64,000 nt of DNA, from positions 4,945,501 to 5,009,500 of the forward strand of contig JAPFFF010000005.1 of assembly GCA_039105265.1 (NCBI GenBank), given 5' to 3'. Below, one piece after another: positions 8,101 to 16,849 of this stretch. The notes under the pieces were generated by a model. The model ran no database searches, had not been told where the DNA came from, and was given only the letters and a program-made list of their open reading frames with translations. Each line of letters begins with the position of its first letter. Position 1 is the stretch's first letter. Origin of the DNA: Tritrichomonas musculus (lineage: Eukaryota > Parabasalia > Tritrichomonadida > Tritrichomonadidae). The position numbers and the translations under genes are program-made.

Positions 8101-10596
8101 ATTCTGAAATATGACAAATGCATTGAAAAAGTTTCACAAATACTTTCAATGGTGCCAATTTCAAGCAATGTCAGAAAATTGAATGATAACTTTTCGTATT
8201 ATAAAAGAGGCTTCCTTTCTCCTCTTGATTATAATACATCTATGCTGGCCACTTTGTATTCCGTGCAGTCAATTCGGAATTTCGTCATTAAAACAAAATT
8301 CAATAGCAATATTTTAAATGAATTGTCAAATTTGTTCTTCAATATGACTTTTACTTGCTTGCCAACTATTAATATAAAAAATTATCCACTTTTATTGTTT
8401 CAGAATAAGAATGATACAATTTTGTCTGACTTACTCAGAATGATTTACTATGATCAAGGATTTTCATCTTCTTATTATGATTTATTTCATATCAAATGTC
8501 AGCCTAATGAAAAATGTAATTTTGATGATAAATGCAAAAAATTTTTAGAGAAAGATAAAAAGAAAATAATCTTCTTCAAAATTGAAAAAAATGGTTATAG
8601 TAAGTTTAAATTCCCTCTTTTCTTTGAGAATTACTTGCTGACCGCAGTAACAATCAAATCTGATAATAATGAATATTCAGTGATTTATCGTGGACGTGAA
8701 ATGAATAATACAAGTGACTTGTTAAATGTTAAAGATAACTATTTGTTCGATATATATAATAGAACTTGCTGGTTTATTATTGAAAATAACGAAATCTCAA
8801 AATATGATATTTCTGATCTTCCAGAGCGTTGTTTTGGTGGAGACAAGAAGAAACAATCAGCTATTCTACTTGCATATGAAGATAAAAACATTGATATACC
8901 AAAGATTTATATTACTAATGAAAGACGAGAGCAAATTGACAATTCAAATGCAAGATACTGGCCTTCTGTCGTGTGCAATAGTCGAGGATTTATTGATTTT
9001 GCCAGAGAACTTTTTGAGTCTAATATTGCAAATAATCTTGATTTCGGATTAGATGCATTTTTCAAAATTGCCATAATTGATGACGCATCTTTAAATGATT
9101 GGAAGGAATTACTAATTAACAAAGTTCTAATCGACGAAAATTGGAGCAAAATTTTTATTAATAAATTTATATCAAATAAATCAATAATTGAAAAAGTAGA
9201 TTTTTCGCAGAATGGTACTATTATTCTACCAGAACTATTTGCAGCTGCCAAAAGCAATTATAATCTCGATTTCCAATCGACATCAGATATGATATCGAAA
9301 TTTGATCAAGTGACAACCGAGAAGCAGTTTGGATTTGTCTGTGACATATTGACCATTTTGATTGATGATTCACAATTGGACCTTTCCACCTATCTTAACC
9401 TTCTTCATTTGCTCACAAAGATACATAATAAATTTGAGACCATTTTTACGGTTTCCGATAGAGTATTGAAATGTTTTAACACCATAATGAACTGCCTATC
9501 GTTCACTAAAAGTAATCCTGCTCTCGAAGACCTCATCCAACCATCCTTCCTCAAAAAGTGGTTCCAAATTGCCAAAAAAAGTGACGCTTTTAAGTCAATC
9601 ATTGCATCAAGTGCATCAAAGTGCTCGCCTGAGTCGTCCGCCATCATCAACGAGATACTCGATACTTCACTCACACAGCAGGCAGGAGGACTGAATCAAC
9701 CGCAGCAACCGCCGGCGATGACCGCCGTCACACCGTCATCTGAAGATGCTCCGACTCAGCCGAAGAAAAGCAAGAACGCTAAGCTTGTCAAAAGGAAGAA
9801 TCGCCCAACAATTGAGCAAGGAATGGATGATTCGCAAATAGTTGATAATTACGACGATTTCGAAATTGAAAGGGAGACCGTTAAAAATGAAGGTGAAAAA
9901 GAAAAGGAGGAGTTTCAAGAAGAAGAAATCAAACAAACACCTTCAATTGAAAGTGATGTGAATGATAGAGCAATAACCGTCAATACAACAACAATAAATG
10001 ATAACAGCACTTCAGAAAAAACTTCAAATGTTCAAAATGATATTGGTAGTTTTAACCATGAAAATGACCTTTATACGATCGACGACCAAACATCAATTCA
10101 AAATAACAATCAAAATATTACCTTCACTGAGGGTGAAAATGAAGGTGAAGAAGAAGAGGAAGAGGAAGAGGAGGCAAGCACTAACAACACTGATGTTGCT
10201 GATGCTGAAGATGAAGGAGCAACAGAGTCCAATATCAGACTAACAAGTAGCAGTAATGATAACTTTTTAACTGAAGTACGACCAGTTCATGGCCTCCTCA
10301 GTAGCAGCAATGACAGCCTCGCTACTAGTATTAGTAATGACTTCCTCAATAGCAGCAGCAACGAAAACTTCATTGCTAATGACGGCTTCCTCAGTGATGT
10401 TGCAAGTGGTTTCTTGGACAGACAAAATGACGGGCTGACCGTCAAAAATAATAGCCAAGACTTCATTGAAAATAACGGCCCTACTTTGAATGAAAATGAA
10501 GATAACAAAAATAATGAGAAAGACACGAATGACCAGTTACCTTTCGAATTTGAACTAAAAACAGATTCACCAATGAGTGACAGTTCGATGTCTTAG
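5185..10596 (+). CDS. USP9X-like ubiquitin-specific protease homologue, catalytically dead
   Basis: A 1803-residue protein: helical, HEAT-like N-terminal half, a USP-fold region at about 1005-1240, another helical region to about 1490, then an acidic and Asn/Ser-rich tail. The USP call rests on two landmarks. Residues 1013-1034 (PLDYNTSMLATLYSVQSIRN) align with the family Cys box GATCYMNS, including the SIRN that follows in USP9X. Residues about 1150-1230 align with the His box and the closing CFGG (Cys1216) followed by LLAYE. The catalytic Cys position is Asp1015 and the His position is Glu1163, so this should bind but not cleave ubiquitin. Codon use is patchy: about 6720-8170 and 9540-9800 are visibly GC-richer than the rest. 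The tail (from about 1640) repeats SSSNDN/SSSNEN. Confidence 0.75.
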   Translation: MSKFNFPNLETLKEKIKQNCTVTELFAEIEKSLSFLISKPSDDYTNEEKKFLKDQLCQMISLIITYKHKKSFHELVLKLFLEVNNLIISTKLNSCAIQLLIPFFDINPHNPDIFKVTTERKSNIYDFTIVSINPKITILKPEIPLINEELLKAFFSKSVLNIALSMIKTNDLDIQQISAIMNFFTKIQFFLDERLSLSLCIFFSNYALKLLTVDKYGLDGVNDILIFFDTFMNHLLTIQTNIFELTIEMLRYQTQNQYEALNLFFSIIDSSQVEQSAKIIKKTLISLLQQTTNVEIFLKIYSFFPTLLKKITFTAEELNNFVCQIRKIPNDANACVMRLFQSIQNQIDNPINNILLCLNLISCTDNDPLANLIFAKTVPLFDKKIKLNSNIIKITEKIANFIITDLNSNNSELDLLSLGYFLINSPRNDLIFEYVMKIIEQDNFEIYSTILEQLAKVPSQFEGEKILTTFSQTVIDHLIGRKFTPRISRLSEVVVNWIQNFTSVPENPIMTKLTSIDYFKCPDEIPPIVTAIINRATTRRFIRPLINKIMRDTVPEKHSNWAMNLAFDALHDERRDIERIGEILFQLLYENNKKINVIWMIYQAVIYEADFFSVGKISNNGMTVEALLNDEPFTFTIHPLHSTRRIYTEADKFFQKRFSQFTHFTLYIKNKEILPDQPLSVIPFKFGTDKKLRITAKIGENENGNDYCRLQPIFIEFIQKGERFTALFNLMNSFNSESQILFLILNLIDNEMIKPVLSSPIQQIFKRDYFLPLVDLESFALIPFVLDAARGNKTVYSSAYLSTVIQELNDQNIDHVSLFMACKLVAQCAADSCQFETSLIRKCLLTSKKKVIRQTMAEILTKTDETDKLLSILSSTCELQNRSRSKQYFSLLKAKNIDPLFVEFLVDRVSQFEIDLDGEIDQTLNGVFSIVLNPIESTFEKVFSFLFSPPTVMSPHLPFLHKKKSRRNAFNFILKYDKCIEKVSQILSMVPISSNVRKLNDNFSYYKRGFLSPLDYNTSMLATLYSVQSIRNFVIKTKFNSNILNELSNLFFNMTFTCLPTINIKNYPLLLFQNKNDTILSDLLRMIYYDQGFSSSYYDLFHIKCQPNEKCNFDDKCKKFLEKDKKKIIFFKIEKNGYSKFKFPLFFENYLLTAVTIKSDNNEYSVIYRGREMNNTSDLLNVKDNYLFDIYNRTCWFIIENNEISKYDISDLPERCFGGDKKKQSAILLAYEDKNIDIPKIYITNERREQIDNSNARYWPSVVCNSRGFIDFARELFESNIANNLDFGLDAFFKIAIIDDASLNDWKELLINKVLIDENWSKIFINKFISNKSIIEKVDFSQNGTIILPELFAAAKSNYNLDFQSTSDMISKFDQVTTEKQFGFVCDILTILIDDSQLDLSTYLNLLHLLTKIHNKFETIFTVSDRVLKCFNTIMNCLSFTKSNPALEDLIQPSFLKKWFQIAKKSDAFKSIIASSASKCSPESSAIINEILDTSLTQQAGGLNQPQQPPAMTAVTPSSEDAPTQPKKSKNAKLVKRKNRPTIEQGMDDSQIVDNYDDFEIERETVKNEGEKEKEEFQEEEIKQTPSIESDVNDRAITVNTTTINDNSTSEKTSNVQNDIGSFNHENDLYTIDDQTSIQNNNQNITFTEGENEGEEEEEEEEEASTNNTDVADAEDEGATESNIRLTSSSNDNFLTEVRPVHGLLSSSNDSLATSISNDFLNSSSNENFIANDGFLSDVASGFLDRQNDGLTVKNNSQDFIENNGPTLNENEDNKNNEKDTNDQLPFEFELKTDSPMSDSSMS

Positions 10597-11877
10597 ATCT
10601 ATCACTATGTTTTTTTTACCTATCATTTCATATTAATTTATTATTTATTATTCTATTTGGATATTATATTATTTGTTTTTAATTAAATAGAAAAAATTGA
10701 TATTTTATTATTTTAATTAAGCATGTCATTTCGCAAATGACTTCGCATAGAGGTAGGTGAGCAAAATATTTTTTTAAATCAGTTCAAAAATTATAATATA
10801 CATTCTTATATATATGGTAAATTAAATCACAAAGTTTCAAGATGTTTGGACTGGCGCATTCCAAAAAAAAAAAAATAAAAACTAGACGATGCTGTCACGT
10901 TAAGATAAAACTAATATTGTGAAATAATAAAATAAAATAATAAAATGATTTAGCTGTCATGATGTTGATTGTTTAACGTGATTGCAATATTTTTGCTGTT
11001 TTATTAAAAAATAAATGAATCTAAATCAAAATAAAAATACAGGTAAACGATTCACAATGATAATAAAGCAACTTATAAAATAATTTAGCTGTCACGAAGT
11101 TGTATCTAAATGTAAAAAAAATAATAAAGTCAATATTGATAGAAAATATATTACAAATTATGTCAACTTTTTATAAATATTTTAAATACTTATTTGTTTA
11201 TTTAAATACAAGACACAATTACAAAATATTATTAGATATTTAGATAAAAAAATTGAATGGATAAAAAAAAAAACGTTGATTTAAATCAATTCAAATCTAT
11301 AACAAACTAATAATAATAATATATATTATTTGATTATTTAACAAATTGAAATAGATGAAATAGAAGTCTATCTAAATTGCTTTCTCTTCTCAAATATTAT
11401 AATATTATTGAGAGAAAGAAATTCAAATAATTGAATAGCATTGAAAATATCTCAATTTTTATATTTGAAATACTAGTATTATTTATAGTATTGTTAATCT
11501 TTTAATCATAAAAATCATGTATTAATGATATGAGATGATTTATAATATATTTTATTAATTACATTGGAAATTACCTTTGAAATAACAAGATTTAATGAAA
11601 TTGCTGTTTTAAGTAGATCATATCATCTCTTTTGAAAATTCAATTTGGAAATATGAGATGAAATGACTTGAATAAAGATCTCAAAAACTCAAAACTCACA
11701 GTCACCGATTAAACAATGGGTAATATTGAAAAAGTTATCATAGTAAAACCTTAATATTGATTTTATAATATACCAATATTAAAAAAAATACAAAATGAAA
11801 AAAATACTATCATTTTTTGTGCATGAATTCAATTTTTTATAACAAAAAATCTGCTTTTTTTTTTTTTTAATAAACAG
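10597..11877. other. 1.3-kb AT-rich spacer, no gene seen
   Basis: No coding-like frame. TTTAGCTGTCA occurs near 10950 and 11083. A near-perfect hairpin CTTTCTCTTCTCAA / TTGAGAGAAAG lies at 11380-11418. A poly-T run precedes the ATG at 11878. Confidence 0.6.
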
Positions 11878-13497
11878 ATGGGCTCTTCTTCTTCTTCTCT
11901 TACTGGATTTCAACAATGCTTAAATCAGCTTTCTCAGAATGATTATTCCGATGATCCAAATTTTTGGAAAGAAATTTTTCAACAAACAACCGATTTAAAT
12001 GACGCAATTTTATGGTATCCTAATTTGTTAAGCAAAATTGCAACCAATCAGCCAGGAAATATGATTAAATTAATTTCAGTTTGTGTTTACAATATTGATA
12101 ATATTTGTACTGATGAATCAAAGATTTCTGTTTCTGCTCAACAGTTAAATATTTTGTGTCAAGTTTTTACAAGTTCTTGCTCAGTTGTTCTCTCAAATCA
12201 ACAATTTTCATCTCTTTTCCAAAGCGTGAAAACATTAATCACAAGTTTTCTAATTTCTGCAATAAAATGCTTAAACATTCAAAATTTAACAGGTATGTCA
12301 AGTACATCTAAAAGTACAAATAAAAGTATTAGATACATTAAAGCCAGATATGATCTTATTCATGCTCTATTATGTTCGGTTAATTTCAATTACTTTACAC
12401 GATTCATTGAAAATCCTCCACTTCTTGAACTTTCAATCCCTGATTTTCCAAGTCCTTTCTTTTTTAAAATGCTATGTGAATTATCTGATAAAGTTGAAGT
12501 CGAAAGCACACTTTTTAAAAATTGTATAGCATTATCAACTAAATTTGGATCACAGATTTCGAGTTCAATAACATCTGTTGATCCAATGATATTTTATAAA
12601 TATTTCATTAATAATAATTTTGACCAATACGGGCTCATCTTATTCTTTCAGTGCTCTTTATATAACAAACAATTTATCGAACAGATGTTTGAAAACTCAA
12701 CTCTTTTCTTATTCAAGATTCTTAATTTTTCAATGCTAAGACTTGAAGAAGGTGGAATTTCATTTATTCACACAATTACAGTAAATACAATTCAACTTAT
12801 TCTTGAGAATAAGAATTCTTTATCGCATATGAATGATCAATTTAATTACAAATTCACCACAAAATTCCAACCTCAGCAATCTGAAAGATTAACATTTACA
12901 GACGTTACAATAGAAGTTTTATTCAATATCTGCAACAGCCCTTCGCTTATACCCAACTTTACCCAAGTGTTCAAGCAACTTTCTTTAAATGTCAAAGAAT
13001 TATCACTTTTCTGCTCAATGAAGTCGATCGAACTGTTTTCAATATCATCACAAAACTTAACAAAAGATGACAGCAATAAAATCTTTTTAACAGAAAGTTT
13101 TCTCGAAGCTTTTGCTAATATTCTCCAAAGGCCAGATCAAAACGAATATTTCAGAATAGTCATGGCTCAACAAGCAGGATCATTCATGTTTTTGAAACAA
13201 GTTACTGCTCTAGAATCGCCTGCAATAGATATCATTACAAAGTATCTTGCTGCTATTCGTCAAAAAGTTCTCAAAATAAACCGTACTAAAGTTGATATTG
13301 CTGGAATCGACAATATTGTGAGAAATCTGGATACAAAAGAAATTTTCCCAGAGGTTTTGAAGTTCGAAGTACCTAAACTGAAGTTTGATGGAAAATTAGA
13401 GTCATCATGGTCTGAATGGTCTGAAGTACTCTTTCTTCAGTGTTTTAGAACAGAGCTTGAAAGAATTAAACAAAATGATCTACCATCAGCAAGATGA
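11878..13497 (+). CDS. Hid1/dymeclin-family protein (probable)
   Basis: A 539-residue all-helical protein. It begins MGSSSSSLTGF, an N-myristoylation-type start shared by Hid1 and dymeclin, followed by the family's early DPNFWKEIF helix. The C-terminus has an F-x-x-LKF-like segment (PKLKFDGKLESSW) followed by a short hydrophobic helix, as in both families. Hid1 and dymeclin are peripheral Golgi proteins involved in secretory sorting. The protein is shorter than human Hid1 (about 790) and dymeclin (about 670) and the similarity is low, so the choice between the two is open. No membrane segment is seen. The ATG is immediately preceded by a poly-T stretch and AATAAACAG. Confidence 0.5.
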   Translation: MGSSSSSLTGFQQCLNQLSQNDYSDDPNFWKEIFQQTTDLNDAILWYPNLLSKIATNQPGNMIKLISVCVYNIDNICTDESKISVSAQQLNILCQVFTSSCSVVLSNQQFSSLFQSVKTLITSFLISAIKCLNIQNLTGMSSTSKSTNKSIRYIKARYDLIHALLCSVNFNYFTRFIENPPLLELSIPDFPSPFFFKMLCELSDKVEVESTLFKNCIALSTKFGSQISSSITSVDPMIFYKYFINNNFDQYGLILFFQCSLYNKQFIEQMFENSTLFLFKILNFSMLRLEEGGISFIHTITVNTIQLILENKNSLSHMNDQFNYKFTTKFQPQQSERLTFTDVTIEVLFNICNSPSLIPNFTQVFKQLSLNVKELSLFCSMKSIELFSISSQNLTKDDSNKIFLTESFLEAFANILQRPDQNEYFRIVMAQQAGSFMFLKQVTALESPAIDIITKYLAAIRQKVLKINRTKVDIAGIDNIVRNLDTKEIFPEVLKFEVPKLKFDGKLESSWSEWSEVLFLQCFRTELERIKQNDLPSAR

Positions 13498-13711
13498 GGG
13501 GAAAAAAAAAAAAAAAAAATTGTTATTAAATCTTATTATGTATACTTAATTATTATTAACTATTTGATAATACTAAATAAAAGATATAATTATACTACAA
13601 AATGAAAATGAATAAATACTAATGATTAGGCTAAATGAATAATCATACATCTAACAGATGTATTAACATATTTTATCATTAAAAACATTTCTAGTTGCTA
13701 TTTATTCTTCA

Positions 13712-15373
13712 TTAGCTAAAAACCCAACTAGTAATTATTAAATATTTTGATATTTGGTTCAAGATAAATGTTTTAACATTGTCCGGAATATCATCTGTAT
13801 TGCTGATAATCTCATTCCATTCATTAAGAAAAATCGAAATACTTTTAAAATTCTTCCAAACCAATTTTTCATAAGCATTTCTTAACTTTTCTAATGGCAT
13901 TTCAAAAATTGTTTTAGAACTTCGTAACAAAACAGGATCATCTATGGTATAAAAATGCTTATTAAAATATAAAATATTCCTTGCACACGTATCATCAGTA
14001 CCGATTATTTTTCGAAATGCTAAAACTTTCAATAATTCAATAGCTTCATTAGTAGATATGGCTCTATTAACAATATCATGTGTATACATAAACTTATTAC
14101 CATTGTAAATCATTGAATTTTCTTCTAATTTTGAACTTTTGGAAATGAGATTATCTTTTTCAATTGGAATAAGATTATGTGCTAAATAATAATCTCCATT
14201 ATCCATTGAAACTTTTTTTGATGAATAAGATGAAGGCATAGGCAAAAGTTTTTTCTTAACTTGATCTGATAGTAATTGAAGATTCAATTCATGCTGATTT
14301 TGAAATGGCCCTTTTAAAATAAAATCAAATGATTCACCGCCATTTAAAGAGCAGTAGTAACATTTTGGCTTATTACTCCTTGTTATGAGTTGAGTTTGAA
14401 TTAAACAAACTTTTTCTTTACTTATTTGATCATCAATATTTTTAATATCTATGTTAAATACTCTGTCTTCTTGATTATTATTACATTGGCCATCGTTATT
14501 ATCTTCATTTTTGTCAGAATTTATGTCTTCAAAATTAAACATTTGGATTAACGTCTTTTGACTCCTTTTTTTCTTACTCGTCGCCTCCTTTGTTCTTAAT
14601 TTAATAAATTCACCAACTCCCTTGTTTGTTTGCAAATATATTTTTTTTCCTTTCTTCTCAATCTCGCTTTCTTCTTTCCGTGGATACAATATTAAATTAT
14701 CAAGGAAAAAAGAATATGTTCGATTTTCAGTTGGACTAATTTTAACATGCCTATCAAAAACATATTCGGGAAGCTTTAGATTCATATCAAAAACTTTATT
14801 TTCATCAAATTTATATTGTTCTAGATGATATTCCTCATGCACATATTCTACACTTTCCCAAACACAAAGCATATATAAAAAAGTAATGTGTTTGTCAATA
14901 AAATTGTATATTTTTGTAAGATTTATAGTTGGATATCGTTTTTGAAAAAAGGATATGAATTTGAGTTCTTCTTTTTGAGTAATATGTGAAAGTAATTTGC
15001 AAAGTAACGTCTGAAGGTCATCATGGTTAGCTCCAAGATTTGGTGGGGATGTTATCGGTTTCATTTCACATGCAATGCGCATTCCAAAACATCCATCATG
15101 ATTTTTAACATGTTTACAAATAACTGGAATAAACGGCATTAATTGGCGAAGGTCAGAAGGTGTATTGAAAATGTCATTAATAAGATATAAATCAGGACAA
15201 TCTTCAGTGCAATTTTGTATTAATCGTTTCTTTAAAGCATTAGGGTAATCTATAAATTCATATCCCATTTCTATTGATAATTTATTATTACCTCTGCGAA
15301 GTGACTTTTGCAGTGCTGAATAAATAATATCAAATGTAAATCTTTTACTGTGTCCTAGCTGAGTCAAAAACAT
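13712..15373 (-). CDS. Unknown protein with a clamp-loader-tail-like start
   Basis: A 553-residue protein that I cannot place. Near the N-terminus, SALQKSLRRGNNKLS (about 19-33) followed by KKRLIQNCTEDC resembles the helical tail of MgsA/RarA-type AAA ATPases (alternating SALxKxxR and RLxxxxxED), but no ATPase domain is present. The middle (about 265-320) is Lys- and Asn-rich and probably disordered. The C-terminal part carries RKIIGTDDTCARNILYF followed by IDDP, a small module that superficially resembles a kinase-fold catalytic loop and metal site. I see no signal peptide or membrane segment. The frame is open from ATG to stop with normal codon use, so it is a real gene. Confidence 0.6.
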   Translation of the reverse strand: MFLTQLGHSKRFTFDIIYSALQKSLRRGNNKLSIEMGYEFIDYPNALKKRLIQNCTEDCPDLYLINDIFNTPSDLRQLMPFIPVICKHVKNHDGCFGMRIACEMKPITSPPNLGANHDDLQTLLCKLLSHITQKEELKFISFFQKRYPTINLTKIYNFIDKHITFLYMLCVWESVEYVHEEYHLEQYKFDENKVFDMNLKLPEYVFDRHVKISPTENRTYSFFLDNLILYPRKEESEIEKKGKKIYLQTNKGVGEFIKLRTKEATSKKKRSQKTLIQMFNFEDINSDKNEDNNDGQCNNNQEDRVFNIDIKNIDDQISKEKVCLIQTQLITRSNKPKCYYCSLNGGESFDFILKGPFQNQHELNLQLLSDQVKKKLLPMPSSYSSKKVSMDNGDYYLAHNLIPIEKDNLISKSSKLEENSMIYNGNKFMYTHDIVNRAISTNEAIELLKVLAFRKIIGTDDTCARNILYFNKHFYTIDDPVLLRSSKTIFEMPLEKLRNAYEKLVWKNFKSISIFLNEWNEIISNTDDIPDNVKTFILNQISKYLIITSWVFS

Positions 15374-15909
15374 TGTAAAATATTTTTTTTTTGGCTAAGA
15401 TTTAATTTTTCATTATGAAGAATCTCATTATGGTTGAGGTAAATATATTGACCTCAACGAATATTTAAATATATTGATAAAGAATCAATTTCTTGATATA
15501 AAAGAAAGTTTATCTTTTATTGACTTTCATGACCCAAAAAAAATTACATAATTGCATGGTTTGTATAAATATTCATAAATCTAATATTTATGTATGTGAA
15601 CATATCTTTCTGCATATGCTTTCGATCTCTATGCTGTTCTCGATATCATTGCAATAAAAAATATAAAACAAAATTTATCATATTATAATATATATCAAAA
15701 AACAGCTGTAAAAAAATTGATTTTCAAATTGAGAGTAAAAGTTATTTTTTTTGGCTAAAATATTGAAGCCATAAAATATCCTAGGAGTTTTATAAAAGAT
15801 AAAGGCAATTTTAAAGTTTTTTGACTGGTCTTTTATGAGAAAAAGTTCATTTAATTATATTCTGCACTCCGATGTCAGCTTTGTATTTAATTAAATTATT
15901 CATTTTACT
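15374..15909. other. AT-rich spacer, no gene seen
   Basis: The upstream region of the 553-residue gene up to the hAT-like element. No coding-like frame or structured RNA is recognised. Confidence 0.55.
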
Positions 15910-16389
15910 TAGACTTGTTATTCTCCGATTCTCGAGATCGATAATTGATTGACTTTTTGATATCGATACGTAAATATTCACAGATTCTCGAGATCGATTT
16001 CAGAGATTAGAGAATTTTTTTTCTCTGCTTTTAATATCAGAATTTTCAATCAAACTTTTTGATAAAAATATGATCGTAGTTTAATCTCAAATATTACATA
16101 AAAAAAGAATGTATTTTTTGATTTTAATCTTAAAATAAACATCAATACATTATATTATATATTTTTGAATATTATAAAATCACAAATACCAATTATAAAA
16201 AAAGATAAATCTGTTTGAGATCTCGAGATCCTGGTAATTGATATCATGTTTACAATTATTTTCATATCACATTTCATATCTGATATCTTGATAATCGATA
16301 ATCTCGATATCAGATTTGTAAACTGATAATCGAGTATCAGATGCAAAAAAGTGACGTTTTTGATTTCGATTCTCAAAATAACAAGTCTA
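15910..16389. mobile_element. 480-bp hAT-like non-autonomous element
   Basis: The ends are inverted: TAGACTTGTTATT at 15910-15922 and AATAACAAGTCTA at 16377-16389. Perfect 8-bp direct repeats ATTTTACT flank it at 15902-15909 and 16390-16397, the duplication length of hAT transposons. The interior is packed with CTCGAGATCGAT- and GATATC-type palindromes, probably subterminal transposase sites. It has no transposase frame, so it would depend on another copy. Confidence 0.75.
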
Positions 16390-16503
16390 ATTTTACTATT
16401 AATATATATGCTGTATTAATTTCATAAATATTGGATATTTTTCTTAATCATATAATTTCATATTTTCTTTGCCGAAAAATACTAATGATAAAGGCAAATT
16501 GCT

Positions 16504-16746
16504 TTATTCCGAATCTCTCTCTTTCAAATCAAGAAATAATTCGTGTTTAAGTGTTTGTGAAATTTTAAAATCTATATCTTCCTTTAATTGCGTTAAAGCT
16601 TCAATATTCATATTTACGCCTGGCTTAACTTTTGGAATATTACCGCAAGCTAGATTTTGTAGAACTAATGAATTGACAAGTGAACGGAGATATGATAAAC
16701 GTTCGATAAAAGGAGCTAATTGTTTTTCATCTTCGTTATCATTCAT
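16504..16746 (-). CDS. Small protein of unknown function (80 residues)
   Basis: A short acidic helical protein starting MNDNEDEKQLAPF. An in-frame ATG exists 25 codons further upstream (16821), but I prefer the start at 16746 because an initiator-like TCATA lies 8-12 bases before it, which would exclude the upstream ATG from the mRNA, and because the upstream part is aromatic-rich and unlike the rest. The middle is a helix with a leucine pattern (YLRSLVNSLVLQNL) and the end a second helix, as in small subunits of coiled-coil complexes. I do not recognise the family. It lies 100 bases downstream of gamma-tubulin on the same strand. Confidence 0.5.
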   Translation of the reverse strand: MNDNEDEKQLAPFIERLSYLRSLVNSLVLQNLACGNIPKVKPGVNMNIEALTQLKEDIDFKISQTLKHELFLDLKERDSE

Positions 16747-16753
16747 ATTAAAA

Positions 16754-16758
16754 TATGA
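16754..16758 (-). promoter_or_regulatory. Probable initiator motif deciding the small gene's start
   Basis: On the reverse strand this reads TCATA and sits 8-12 bases before the ATG at 16746 and downstream of the alternative ATG at 16821. It supports the shorter protein. Confidence 0.4.
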
Positions 16759-16849
16759 CTTTTTGAATGTTTTGTTTAAATACTTTTCATCATAATATGA
16801 TTGAAAGCAAAAAATAATCATTTATAAAACTTATGACATATTAAAAAAA

